From the NCBI GenBank assembly GCA_035325905.1, contig DAOKYY010000002.1, positions 62,001 through 126,000 on the forward strand: 64,000 nt of DNA, given 5' to 3'. A program made the translations under genes and the position numbers. The notes under the pieces are model-generated. The model was not told where the DNA came from, did not search any database, and was given only the letters and a program-made list of their open reading frames with translations. Each line of letters starts with the position of its first letter. Positions within the stretch are counted from its first letter, which is position 1. Source of the stretch: DYGX01 sp035325905 (GTDB lineage Bacteria; Chloroflexota; Anaerolineae; Aggregatilineales; Aggregatilineaceae). Shown piece by piece: positions 26,411 through 35,088 of the stretch.

Positions 26411-27529
26411 TCAGTCAAACCGGATGCGCGGGTCGAGCCAGGTGTACAGAATATCGACCAGGATGTTGCCGAGGATCAGAAAAACCGAGTACAGCAGCGA
26501 TACGCCCATGATCATCGTGTAATCGCGCGCGGCAACGCTGTCCACGAACACCTTGCCCAGGCCGGGAATCGTGAAAATCAGCTCTACGATGAACGTCCCG
26601 GTTAGCACTCCGGCCAGCAGGGGGCCGACGATCGTCGCCACCGGGATCAGCGCGTTCTTCAGCGCGTGCACGTAGATCACGCTGCGCTCGCGCAGGCCCT
26701 TGGCGCGCGCCGTCCGCACGTAGTCTTCGTGAAGAACCTGGAGCAGGCTGGCGCGCGTCAGGCGGGCGATGCCCGCGCTCATCCCGGTCGCCAGGGTGAG
26801 CACGGGCAGGGCGAGGATTTGCAGGTAATACAGCGAGAATTCCGGCCCTCTGTTCCACTGGTCGCGCTGGTCGATGACCGGCACCCACCCCAGCTCGACC
26901 GCGAACACGATGATCAGGATTGGCGCCAGGACGATCGCCGGGGTGGCCTGCGAGAGCACCGCGAAGAACATGGCGAGGTAGTCCACCAGGGTGTTGTGGT
27001 AGATCGCGGCCACCACACCCAGGGGAATGCCGATCGCGAAGCCGAGCACGATGGCGAAGACGCCGACCTGGATCGAGACCGGCAGCCGCCGCGCGATCTC
27101 GTCGCCCACCTGGACATTCTGATCGCGCAGGGCGACATTCAGCGACGGCCCAAAGTCGAGGTGCAGCGCGCCCCAGACGTAGTTGAAGAACTGCGAGTTC
27201 AGCAGATCGACGCGCAGCACGCGACGCGTCTCGGTCCGCACGCCGCCGGTCTGGCCGCCGCCGGTTGTCACCTGCTCGTCGTGATAGCCGATGATCTTCC
27301 ACTCGTCGCCATCGGGGAAATACCCGTCGCGCGGCGTGTTAAAGAACAGCGGCTTGTTCAGCCCAAATTTTTCCTCGAGCTGCGCGACCATGTAATCCGG
27401 CATCCGGCGCTGGCCGACCGCGTTGAACGGGCCGCCGGGCAGCGCGTGGATCAGGGCGAACGTGACCAGCATGATCGCCAGCAGAACCGGAATGGCGGCC
27501 AGCAGGCGGCGGATCACGAACTTGATCAT
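26411..27529 (-). CDS. Opp/Dpp-type ABC permease (OppB-like)
   Basis: A 372-residue permease. The first helix is MIKFVIRRLLAAIPVLL, followed by ALPGGPF and then a large external insert (about 60-130) that is longer than in the standard roughly 310-residue family. Four or five further helices follow, and the coupling loop is RLTRASLLQVLHEDYVRTARAKG. The family imports oligopeptides, dipeptides or other small solutes. Starting at 27529 gives the usual family N-terminus; an in-frame ATG 30 codons upstream is possible. It is the last gene of the operon, 137 bases after the repeat lipoprotein gene. Confidence 0.88.
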   Translation of the reverse strand: MIKFVIRRLLAAIPVLLAIMLVTFALIHALPGGPFNAVGQRRMPDYMVAQLEEKFGLNKPLFFNTPRDGYFPDGDEWKIIGYHDEQVTTGGGQTGGVRTETRRVLRVDLLNSQFFNYVWGALHLDFGPSLNVALRDQNVQVGDEIARRLPVSIQVGVFAIVLGFAIGIPLGVVAAIYHNTLVDYLAMFFAVLSQATPAIVLAPILIIVFAVELGWVPVIDQRDQWNRGPEFSLYYLQILALPVLTLATGMSAGIARLTRASLLQVLHEDYVRTARAKGLRERSVIYVHALKNALIPVATIVGPLLAGVLTGTFIVELIFTIPGLGKVFVDSVAARDYTMIMGVSLLYSVFLILGNILVDILYTWLDPRIRFD

Positions 27530-27666
27530 GCTGGTGCCGCCCAGCACGCGCGTCAAATCGCTGAGGCTGCTGCGGATGGCGCTCTGGTTCCCGGCGTGTC
27601 GTTTGCTTGTCGCGCTCATCGTCCCGTCCCTGCCGGCGCTCGTCCCGCCAAGCCGCCGGTGTCCGC

Positions 27667-29331
27667 CTATGGCCCGGCGCGCTCCAGGTCCCGCGCCAGC
27701 ACCCAGCCGGTAATTGTCTCGCTTGCGTTTTCGTCAAACTGACCCGCGCTGCTGGGCTGTCCGGCGCACTCTACCTGGAAGTAGAAGGTGAGGGCGGCCC
27801 CGGTGCGCGCCTGCTCGGCGGCAAAATCCACGACCGTCAGCGGCGCGTCGGCCGGGCAGCGGCCCGCAAACTCGATATGCTGGCTGGTCGGCGTCAGCGC
27901 GAAAGCGCCGCTGGTGGTCGTCGGGAGCCGGACGAATGTCAAGCCGTCGTCGGTTGTTTGCAGCGCCGCGCTCCCCGCTTTGACCCGCACCCGATCGCCC
28001 GGCACGAAGGGCAGCGGGCCACGCAGCGACGCCTGCTCGACCCAGCCGGTCAGCGCGCGGGTCTCCGGGCAGATCGAGACGGTCGCCGCGCTGCTTGCGC
28101 CGCCAATCGTGACCGCCCGCTCCTCGGTCTGGAGCTGATCCACCAGGCAGCCCAGGCACGTCACTTCGTCATAGATTCTCCCGTCCGTCGCCACGTAGTC
28201 GCTGATGGAGGCGACCGCGCCATCCGGGCAGACGCCCACGATGTTCGTCTCCACGTCTTCCGTCACGAAGTTCGCCGGGCCAGCGGAGGAGGTCAGAAAG
28301 GCGGGCGGCACCGTGTAGACGACTTCGGGAGCGGCCAGCGCCGCGCTTCCGGCCGCCTGCGCTTCACCCGGCGTAGGCTCAGGCGCAGTGGTGAGGCTGG
28401 CGATCGGCTCGACCTGTATGAGGACGTTTTGGCCGATATCATAGCGGAACGGGCCGATGAAGCGATCGCTGCTGGCCCAGCCGCTGATCGCGCCGCAGAT
28501 CACGCGATAATACACTTGCTGATCCACGACGCGCGCTTCTTCGGCGGTGAGAATATCGCCTTCGGCGCACGCTGCTTCGACGGCGTTGGCGTCCGTCACC
28601 GGACCCGGCTCGCGCGCGAGGCGATACGTCTCTCCGTCATCCGAGGCCCCAATCACAGCCAGCGCACGGTCGCCAACCGCGATCTCCAGCGGGCCGAGCA
28701 ATTGCGACCCTTCGACATAGCCCCGCGTGCCGCGCGGGCACTCGATCTGGTAATACACCTCCCTGGTCCCGTCTCCATCCTGGTCCGCGGCCTTGAGATC
28801 GAGCACCGGCACGATGGTCTCGGACGGGCACTGTTGCAGGAACGCCGGTGCGGGCTGGAGCGTTAGCTCGTCCAGCATCGTGACCTTCGGCTCTCCGGCA
28901 GGGGCCAGCGCCAGCGCGAGATCGTTTCGCTCGAACAGCAGAGGTCCGGCCAGCCGGCCCTCGGCGGCCCAGCCGACCGATCCGCCGCAGTCGATCAGGT
29001 AATAGATGGTCGCGGCGGGGTCTTCGGCGGCGTAGAGCACGCGCGCGGACGAGTTGCCGTTGCACATCGCCCTGGAATTGAGCAGGTTCGGGGCGACCGG
29101 CTCAGGATAGACGCTGAGATGGAAGAATGGGCGGCCCGCTTCTTGCGGGACGTAGGCGTACTCGCCCACCGACAGGCGCGACGCCGCCGGGGTGGGGAAG
29201 GGCGTCGGCGTGTGGAACGGCGTCAGCTCGAACACGCCGGGAACCTGCCCCGAATAACAGGCCAGAGTCGCCAGCGCCAGGCTGATGACCACCAGCAGCC
29301 AGGCGGCGGAAGCGCGGGTCGAAAGCGTCAC
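27667..29331 (-). CDS. Cys-rich repeat lipoprotein inside the transporter operon
   Basis: A 554-residue lipoprotein. The lipobox Cys is near residue 25 (LATLAC), followed by a short Pro/Thr linker. At least five repeats of about 80-90 residues follow, each with a Cys-containing strand (QCPSE, ECPRG, ACAEG, ICPET, RCPAD) and a recurring GW(A/V)...L(R/A/I)GP(L/F) ending, reminiscent of bacterial SH3-like repeats. It does not resemble a family-5 solute-binding protein. It sits between the two permease genes, where a binding protein might be expected, so it may capture or scaffold substrate outside the membrane (inference). Confidence 0.6.
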   Translation of the reverse strand: MTLSTRASAAWLLVVISLALATLACYSGQVPGVFELTPFHTPTPFPTPAASRLSVGEYAYVPQEAGRPFFHLSVYPEPVAPNLLNSRAMCNGNSSARVLYAAEDPAATIYYLIDCGGSVGWAAEGRLAGPLLFERNDLALALAPAGEPKVTMLDELTLQPAPAFLQQCPSETIVPVLDLKAADQDGDGTREVYYQIECPRGTRGYVEGSQLLGPLEIAVGDRALAVIGASDDGETYRLAREPGPVTDANAVEAACAEGDILTAEEARVVDQQVYYRVICGAISGWASSDRFIGPFRYDIGQNVLIQVEPIASLTTAPEPTPGEAQAAGSAALAAPEVVYTVPPAFLTSSAGPANFVTEDVETNIVGVCPDGAVASISDYVATDGRIYDEVTCLGCLVDQLQTEERAVTIGGASSAATVSICPETRALTGWVEQASLRGPLPFVPGDRVRVKAGSAALQTTDDGLTFVRLPTTTSGAFALTPTSQHIEFAGRCPADAPLTVVDFAAEQARTGAALTFYFQVECAGQPSSAGQFDENASETITGWVLARDLERAGP

Positions 29332-29355
29332 GGTCGCATGCTCCTCGTCCGGCCC

Positions 29356-30501
29356 CTAGGTGCCCCGCAGGCGCGGGTCGAGCGCGTCGCGCAGGCCGTC
29401 GCCCAGAAAGTTGAACGACAGCGCCGTGAGCACCAGCGCGACGCTCGGAACGATCAGGATGAAGCGGTTAGAGAAGAACCCGCCACGATTGCGCACTTCG
29501 CTGATCATCGCGCCCCAGCTTGGCGTGCCGGGCTGAACGCCCAGGCCGATGAAGCTGAGAAACGCCTCGGTGAAGATGTAACCGGGCACGGCCAGCGTTT
29601 CCGCGACGATCAGCGGGCCGATGATGTTGGGTACCAGGTGCACGAAGATGATGCGCCGATCGCTGGCGCCCACCGCGCGCGCGGCCTCGACGAACTCCTT
29701 TTCCCGATAGGCCAGCACCTGCCCTCGCGCCAGACGCGCCATCCCGATCCAGCTCAATGTGCCGAGGGCGATAAAGAGGAAAAGCAGACCTCCCATGCTG
29801 GCGTTGAGTTCGATGAGCAGGCCGATAGCGCCGCCGCGATCCGTGCTCTGGTATTCGCGCGAGAGTTCAGTGAAGAACACTTGCAGCAAGATCACCAGCA
29901 CCAGGGAAGGGACGCCGTACATAAAGTCAATAATCCGCATCATGACGTTGTCGATGCGGCCCCCGTAGTACCCGGCGACCAGCCCGTAAATCAGCCCGAC
30001 GATCAGGCTCATGGTCGCGCCGAGTACGCCGACGGCGAGCGACACTTGCCCGCCGTACACGGTCTGCGTCAGCCAGTCCCTTCCGCTGCTGTCTCCGCCC
30101 AGCAGGTAGCACCATTGCCGCGCGTTGGGGTCCGGCGCGGGCCGGTAGCAGTATTTGTTCTGGACATCGAGCCGCACGTCGTCGCTCAGCCACCCGCACC
30201 AGTACGGGTTCTGGTCCTGCCCGTCGCGCGCGCAGGTGCCGGGGTCGGGATACACGTCGACCTGCGGCACGTTGGCCGGGTTGATGACGTGGCGCGCGGC
30301 GTCACCGGCGCGCGCGTCCAGCAGGCCGATATGTGTCAGCAGCGGGGCCGAGATTGCGAGGGAGAAAATGGCGACGATCACGCCGAGCGCGACAACCGCC
30401 GCCCTGTTGCGCCGGAAGAGGCGCCAGGCATCACGCCAGGGCGTGGACGTGCGCTCTTCCTCGGCGAGCGAGATGGGCGCTGCGCTGTCCGCACCTGCCA
30501 T
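29356..30501 (-). CDS. Opp/Dpp-type ABC permease (OppC-like)
   Basis: A 381-residue permease. The cytoplasmic N-terminus has the family motif WRDAWRLFRRNRAAVVAL, and helix 1 is at about 35-57. A first external loop much longer than normal (about 60-135) carries four or more cysteines (GTCAR, YWCGW, KYCYR, QWCYL). The conserved core follows with GRDWLTQTVYGGQ and the coupling loop VEAARAVGASDRRIIFVH. The unusual loop may bear disulfides or contact the lipoprotein encoded next to it. The gene is 24 bases upstream of that lipoprotein gene and 190 bases downstream of the OppF-like gene. Confidence 0.88.
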   Translation of the reverse strand: MAGADSAAPISLAEEERTSTPWRDAWRLFRRNRAAVVALGVIVAIFSLAISAPLLTHIGLLDARAGDAARHVINPANVPQVDVYPDPGTCARDGQDQNPYWCGWLSDDVRLDVQNKYCYRPAPDPNARQWCYLLGGDSSGRDWLTQTVYGGQVSLAVGVLGATMSLIVGLIYGLVAGYYGGRIDNVMMRIIDFMYGVPSLVLVILLQVFFTELSREYQSTDRGGAIGLLIELNASMGGLLFLFIALGTLSWIGMARLARGQVLAYREKEFVEAARAVGASDRRIIFVHLVPNIIGPLIVAETLAVPGYIFTEAFLSFIGLGVQPGTPSWGAMISEVRNRGGFFSNRFILIVPSVALVLTALSFNFLGDGLRDALDPRLRGT

Positions 30502-30548
30502 GCTGTCGTCCTCCTTCGCGACGGTCGGCCATTCCTAAGAGCAGGCAA

Positions 30549-30570
30549 AGCCCGCGCGGCAGAGCGGGCT
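30549..30570 (-). terminator. Hairpin between oppF-like and oppC-like genes
   Basis: A 7-bp stem (30549-30555 with 30564-30570) in the 190-base gap, followed on the minus strand by only a short TTTG. It could be a partial terminator or an mRNA-processing hairpin that sets ATPase:permease stoichiometry. Confidence 0.35.
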
Positions 30571-30691
30571 GCGTCTCAGGGGATGGCGTCGCGGGGCGGT
30601 GGGCCGTTCAAGCTCGGCGCAAATCGATCCAGATCAGGCCGCCCGGCGTCGGGAGCCGGCGCCGGGCGGGAGAGCTTGCGTATTCTGCCGG

Positions 30692-31732
30692 CTAGATGAC
30701 GCGGTGGCAGGCGACCCAGTGTCCGGGCAGCACTTCCACCAGCTCGGGGTCGGTGTCAAAGCACACGTCGACCGAAACCGGGCAGCGCGTGTTGAAGTTG
30801 CAGCCCTTCGGCGGGTTGATCGGGCTGGGCACGTCACCCTTGAGGATGATGCGCTGGCGTCGCTCCTCGACCGCTGGGTCGGGCACCGGCACCGCCGACA
30901 GCAGCGCCTGGGTGTACGGGTGGAGCGGGTTGGTGTATAGCTCCTCGCTCTCCGCGATTTCGACGATCTTGCCCAAGTACATCACCGCCACGCGGTTGCA
31001 CAGGTGCCGAACCATGCTCAGGTCGTGGGCGATGAACAGGTACGTCAGGCCGAGTTCTTCTTGCAGGCGCTGAAGCAGGTTCACCACCTGCGCCTGGATC
31101 GACACGTCCAGCGCCGAGATCGGCTCGTCCGCGACGATGAACGACGGGTTGAGCGCCAGCGAGCGCGCCAGGCCGATGCGCTGCCGCTGCCCGCCCGAAA
31201 ACTCGTGCGGATAGCGGCGCACGAAGTACGGGTTGAGGCCGACCATCTCCAGTAGCTCCGCCACGCGCTCCTCGCGCTCTTTCTTGGTCCCGATGTTGTG
31301 GACCACGAGCGGCTCGGCCACGATGCGCCCGACCGACATACGCGGGTTGAGCGAGGCGTAGGGGTCCTGGAAGATCATCTGCATCTCGCGGCGCATCCGG
31401 CGCAGCGCCTCGCCTTTGAGCGTGCTGATTTCCTGCCCGGCGTACTTCACGCTGCCAGAGGTCGGGCGATAGAGCTGGAGAATCGTGCGCCCGGTGGTCG
31501 ATTTGCCGCAGCCGCTTTCGCCCACCAGGCCGAGCGTTTCGCCCTTGTAGACCTTGAAGCTGACGCCATCAACCGCCTTGACCGCCGCGACTTCGCGCTG
31601 GAACACGATACCCGACTTGATCGGGAAATATTTCTTGAGATCGGTAACTTCGAGCAGGACTTCTTTGTCCTTGGCATACGCTGACGAAGCGCCGCCGACG
31701 AAGGCTCGCGGTTCTCTCACTGCTTCACTCAT
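30692..31732 (-). CDS. Opp/Dpp-type ABC ATPase (OppF-like)
   Basis: A 346-residue ATPase. The Walker A motif is GESGCGKST (near residues 60-68), the signature is FSGGQRQRIGLAR, the Walker B motif is FIVADEPISALD, and the switch His follows in FIAHDL. The C-terminal oligopeptide-transporter extension has CNFNTRCP and a second Cys, a pattern that can hold a metal or Fe-S site in this family. The ATG at 31732 overlaps the OppD-like gene by 8 bases; an upstream alternative lies inside that gene. Confidence 0.9.
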   Translation of the reverse strand: MSEAVREPRAFVGGASSAYAKDKEVLLEVTDLKKYFPIKSGIVFQREVAAVKAVDGVSFKVYKGETLGLVGESGCGKSTTGRTILQLYRPTSGSVKYAGQEISTLKGEALRRMRREMQMIFQDPYASLNPRMSVGRIVAEPLVVHNIGTKKEREERVAELLEMVGLNPYFVRRYPHEFSGGQRQRIGLARSLALNPSFIVADEPISALDVSIQAQVVNLLQRLQEELGLTYLFIAHDLSMVRHLCNRVAVMYLGKIVEIAESEELYTNPLHPYTQALLSAVPVPDPAVEERRQRIILKGDVPSPINPPKGCNFNTRCPVSVDVCFDTDPELVEVLPGHWVACHRVI

Positions 31733-32720
31733 TGGTCGATCCCTCTTTGCGAACATCCACCCAGCAGGCGGCGATGTGGTCGGGCGATCCGTCGGAAACC
31801 GGGATCAGGGGGGGGTTCTCGTCGCACTTGTCGATCCGGTAGATGCAGCGCGGCGCGAAGGGACAGCCCTTCGGCAGGAAGCGCATGTCCGGCGGCGTGC
31901 CTTCGATCGAGAACAGCCGCTCGTTCTTCTGGTCCAGGCGCGGCAGCGAGCCAAGCAGCCCCAGCGTGTAGGGGTGGCGCGGGTCGTGATAAACATCCTT
32001 CACCTTGCCGCGCTCGATGATATAGCCCGCGTACATGACATTTACCGTGTCCGCCAGCCCGGCGACGACGCCCAGGTCGTGCGAGATCCAGATCATCGCC
32101 ATGCCGATTTTGTCGCGCAGGCGGCGAACCAGGTCCAGAATCTGCGCCTGAATCGTCACGTCCAGCGCAGTGGTCGGCTCGTCCGCGATCAGAAGCTGGG
32201 GGTTGCACGACAGGCCCATCGCGATCATCACGCGCTGGCGCATCCCACCCGAAAACTGGTGCGGATAGTCGTCCAGCCGGTCCGCCGCAGAGGGGATACC
32301 GACCATGCTTAGCAGCTCGACGGCGCGTGCCCGCGACTGCTCGTTGTCCATGCCCAGGTGCAGCTTCAGCGCTTCGGTGATCTGCCGTCCGACGGTCAGC
32401 ACCGGGTTGAGCGAGGTCATCGGGTCCTGGAAGACCATCGCGATCTCGGCCCCGCGCACCAGCCGCATTTTATTCTTGGACAGCTTGAGCAGGTCGCGCC
32501 CACGAAAGATCACTTCGCCATCGCTGATCTCGCCGGGGGGCTGAGGAATGAGGCCCATAATCGAGAGCGCGTGTACACTCTTGCCGCAGCCGCTTTCTCC
32601 TACTACGCCGAGGGTTTCGCCCTCGTGCAGCGTGTAGGAGATTCCGTTCACGGCGTAAACGGTCCCTTCCTCAGTATGAAACTCCGTTTTGAGGTTTTTT
32701 ACCTCCATTAGGACGGTCAA
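31725..32720 (-). CDS. Opp/Dpp-type ABC ATPase (OppD-like)
   Basis: About 331 residues. The Walker A motif is GESGCGKS, the signature is FSGGMRQRVMIA, the Walker B motif is LLIADEPTTALDV, and the C-terminal extension has CPFAPRCIYRIDKC. This is the first gene of a five-gene operon (D, F, C, lipoprotein, B). Start choice: the TTG at 32720 has AAGGAG about 9 bases upstream; the ATG four codons later begins the conserved MEVKNLKTEF, and a GTG at 32741 sits too close to its purine-rich site. Any of these leaves the ATPase domain intact. Confidence 0.88.
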   Translation of the reverse strand: MTVLMEVKNLKTEFHTEEGTVYAVNGISYTLHEGETLGVVGESGCGKSVHALSIMGLIPQPPGEISDGEVIFRGRDLLKLSKNKMRLVRGAEIAMVFQDPMTSLNPVLTVGRQITEALKLHLGMDNEQSRARAVELLSMVGIPSAADRLDDYPHQFSGGMRQRVMIAMGLSCNPQLLIADEPTTALDVTIQAQILDLVRRLRDKIGMAMIWISHDLGVVAGLADTVNVMYAGYIIERGKVKDVYHDPRHPYTLGLLGSLPRLDQKNERLFSIEGTPPDMRFLPKGCPFAPRCIYRIDKCDENPPLIPVSDGSPDHIAACWVDVRKEGSTNE

Positions 32721-32821
32721 AAGCGCTCTCTCCTTCGCCACTCTCCAGGAAGGTACCGTCTTGAGTGGTCAATTCACACCGCCGCTGCGCGCGACCGTGC
32801 GCTGCCCCAAAATTGTGCGGG

Positions 32822-32850
32822 ATTGTATGCGACTTAAGGGCGGCGTGCAA
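32822..32850 (-). promoter_or_regulatory. Promoter of the Opp-like operon
   Basis: On the minus strand TTGCAC (32850-32845) and TACAAT (32827-32822) are separated by 17 bases. The start would be near 32815, giving a 5' leader of about 95 bases. It is divergent from the serS promoter some 170 bases away; between them I see no gene. Confidence 0.65.
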
Positions 32851-33023
32851 GCCCTTTGTGCACATTCCCGAAACCGATGCCATTGCGATCAGGGAGAGGG
32901 TGCCCTGGCGGCGAGGTTGGTAGCGCTTGCCGCAAAGACGCTCACCCGTATTACTTACCGGCGCGCAAGCGAATCGGTTCAAAACTGGCCGGAACTGGCT
33001 TGCGAGGGGCGCGGGCGGGGCGC

Positions 33024-33052
33024 TTGACAGCCCGTAAGGGGTTTGCTACACT
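33024..33052 (+). promoter_or_regulatory. Promoter of the serS transcription unit
   Basis: TTGACA (33024-33029) and TACACT (33047-33052) with a 17-base spacer; predicted start near 33059. It drives a leader of about 300 bases that carries the serine T-box. Confidence 0.8.
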
Positions 33053-33059
33053 GCTCGTC

Positions 33060-33360
33060 AAGCGCAAAACCGACTCTACGAACGACTTTGACAGGGCAAG
33101 TAGGCTGCGTCGGGCTTCCAGAGAGCCGCCGGACGGTGCAAGGCGGCAGCGCTCGCAGCCGAATATCCACCCTCGAACAGTCGCCTGACGACCCCGCCGC
33201 GCGGACTTCTCCCGGCGGCGCGCTAAGCCAGGCCGGGCGCGCCCGTTATCGCGCGAGAGTGCGTAGGCACTCACTGAGGCGCCCGCCGCAAGGCGCGCGC
33301 GAATCCAGGTGGCACCACGAGTCCCCTCGTCCTGGTCCTGATCCGGGCGAGGGGCTTTTT
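33060..33360 (+). promoter_or_regulatory. Serine T-box riboswitch
   Basis: A T-box leader with all main parts visible. Stem I has AGTA (33099-33102), a distal loop with GGTGCAA, the helix partner at 33154-33160 and GAA (33161-33163), followed by specifier UCC (33166-33168), a Ser codon, and a purine before the basal helix. The IIA/B element has CCGTTA (33243-33248). The antiterminator is CCAGG (33305-33309), bulge TGGCACC (33310-33316), ACGAG/CTCGT and CCTGG (33331-33335). Bulge UGGC pairs with GCCA, matching the G73 discriminator of tRNA-Ser. Uncharged tRNA-Ser should stabilise the antiterminator and raise transcription of serS and the small ORF before it. Confidence 0.9.
33323..33360 (+). 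terminator. T-box-controlled terminator of the serS leader
   Basis: Stem 33323-33329 with 33348-33354 (7 bp, extended by two more pairs) followed by TTTTTG. It shares bases with the antiterminator's 3' arm, so the two structures are mutually exclusive. Confidence 0.88.
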
Positions 33361-33376
33361 GTGTGGAGACCGGGGT

Positions 33377-33577
33377 ATGTGGCTGGAATTTATGACTCCT
33401 GACGTGTGGAACGGGCTGGTGCTGGCGGTCGTGATCATCGGGCTGGCGCTGGCCGCGCTGCGGATTTACCGCGATCTCTCGCGCCCGAAGCAAGGCCCGC
33501 GCAGGCCGCCGCCCGCCGCGCCCAAACCCGCCGCGCCGCCGGCGTCCAGGTCCCGGCGGTCAAAGCGCCGGCGATGA
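33377..33577 (+). CDS. Small single-helix membrane protein downstream of the Ser T-box
   Basis: A 66-residue ORF. Its ATG at 33377 has GGAG 8 bases upstream. A hydrophobic segment (about 11-29, rich in Val/Ile/Leu/Ala) is followed by a strongly basic, Pro/Ala/Arg-rich tail ending in several Arg and Lys. No family is recognised. Its start lies just after the T-box terminator and 82 bases precede serS, so it should be expressed when tRNA-Ser is uncharged. Plausibly a real membrane peptide; it could also be a leader ORF with no function of its own. Confidence 0.5.
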   Translation: MWLEFMTPDVWNGLVLAVVIIGLALAALRIYRDLSRPKQGPRRPPPAAPKPAAPPASRSRRSKRRR

Positions 33578-33659
33578 GGCCCGGCCTGATCACGTCTGTG
33601 TTCAACGCGCAACATGCGTTCCTGGCTATGACAAGCCTGAGGCAAAGGATGATACCGGC

Positions 33660-35084
33660 ATGATCGACATTGGTCTGATACGCGAAAAACCGGACTGGGT
33701 GAAAGAGCAGATTAGCAAGCTGAATGACACTGCCGCGCTGGCACGGATCGATCAGATCGTCGCGCTCGACCGCCAGCGGCGCGAGCTGCTGACCGAGGTC
33801 GAGGCGCTGAAAGCGGCCCGTAACCGGCTCAACAAGCAAATGGGACGCTTTCGCGGCGACAAGCGTCTGAGTCCCGCAGCGATCGTTGGCGGGGCGCGCG
33901 CCGCGATCGCGGCGATTGAGGCGAACGCGACGGACCCGGCGCTTGACGCGCTGGCGAATCCGCCCGAAGCCGGGGAATCACCCGGCGCGGAGGGCGCGCG
34001 CGCCGCGCTGGACGCGCTGACCGAGGCGCTGCGCGCGCAGGGGGATCGCGTCAGCGCGCTGGACGCCGAAATCCGCGCCGTCGAGCAGGCGTTGGACGAG
34101 CATCTGCTCTGGGTACCAAACATGCCCGACGCCGACACACCCGTCGGAGCCAGCGAGGAGCAAAACATCGTCCACCCGGTCCAGGGTACGCTACGCGAGT
34201 TCGACTTCGAGCCGCTGCCGCACTGGGAGCTTGGCCCGGCGCTGGGCATCATTGACTTCGAGCGTGGCGTCAAGCTGTCCGGCACGCGCTTCTACATCCT
34301 GCGCGGCCCCGGCGCGCGGCTGTACCGGGCGCTCAGCATGTGGATGCTCGACGTGCAAACCGCACGCGGTTTTATCGAGATTTACCCGCCATTCATGGTG
34401 CGCGAGGAAGCGATGTTCGGCTCGGCGCAGTTCCCGAAGTTCCGCGATGTGGTGTACTTCGACGCCGAGTCGGCGCTGTACATGCTGCCGACCGCCGAGG
34501 TCGCGCTGACCAACATGCACCGCGACGAAATCTTCGACGAGGCCGATTTGCCGCTCTACTACGTCGCGCACACGCCGTGCTTCCGCCGCGAGAAAATGAG
34601 CGCCGGGCGTGACGTGCGCGGCCTGAAGCGCGTCCACCAGTTCGAGAAAGTTGAGTTGTACAAGTTCACGGCGCCGGAAACAAGCAACGACGAGCTGATG
34701 ACGCTGGTCGAGGCGGCGGAGGCGATCGGCGCGCTGCTGGAGATTCCGTACCGGCGCGTAGAGATCGTCACCGGCGACCTGGGCTTTTCCGCCAGCAAGA
34801 AATTCGACATCGAGATGTGGGCGCCCGGCAGCGGCGAGTGGCTGGAAGTCAGCTCGTGCAGCAACACGCGCGACTTCCAGGCGCGCCGCGCCAACATTCG
34901 CTATCGCCCGTCGGATGGTGGGCGCCCGCGTTTCGTGCACACGCTCAACGGCTCCGGGTTGGCGATCATCCGCCCATTCATCGCCGTGCTGGAAAACTAC
35001 CAGCAGGCCGACGGCAGCGTGGTGATCCCGGACGTGCTGCGTCCCTACATGGGCGGCCTGGACGTGATCGGGCCGGAGAGCTAA
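33660..35084 (+). CDS. serS: Seryl-tRNA synthetase
   Basis: A class II synthetase of 474 residues that charges tRNA-Ser. The N-terminal MIDIGLIREKPDWV and the two-helix arm (about 30-145) are followed by the catalytic core. The core has motif 2 around FRREKMSAGRDVRGLKRVHQF and motif 3 near the C-terminus (NGSGLAIIRPFIAVLENYQ). The family is usually about 425 residues; the extra length is an Ala/Pro/Gly-rich insert in the arm (about residues 60-125). Regulation is by the serine T-box upstream. An AAGGA site precedes the ATG. Confidence 0.96.
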   Translation: MIDIGLIREKPDWVKEQISKLNDTAALARIDQIVALDRQRRELLTEVEALKAARNRLNKQMGRFRGDKRLSPAAIVGGARAAIAAIEANATDPALDALANPPEAGESPGAEGARAALDALTEALRAQGDRVSALDAEIRAVEQALDEHLLWVPNMPDADTPVGASEEQNIVHPVQGTLREFDFEPLPHWELGPALGIIDFERGVKLSGTRFYILRGPGARLYRALSMWMLDVQTARGFIEIYPPFMVREEAMFGSAQFPKFRDVVYFDAESALYMLPTAEVALTNMHRDEIFDEADLPLYYVAHTPCFRREKMSAGRDVRGLKRVHQFEKVELYKFTAPETSNDELMTLVEAAEAIGALLEIPYRRVEIVTGDLGFSASKKFDIEMWAPGSGEWLEVSSCSNTRDFQARRANIRYRPSDGGRPRFVHTLNGSGLAIIRPFIAVLENYQQADGSVVIPDVLRPYMGGLDVIGPES

Positions 35085-35088
35085 CGCG

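Noticed and set aside
32742..33376. Possible small genes in the oppD-serS intergenic region
   Set aside because: The region is explained by two divergent promoters and the T-box; frames there have no ribosome sites or protein-like composition.
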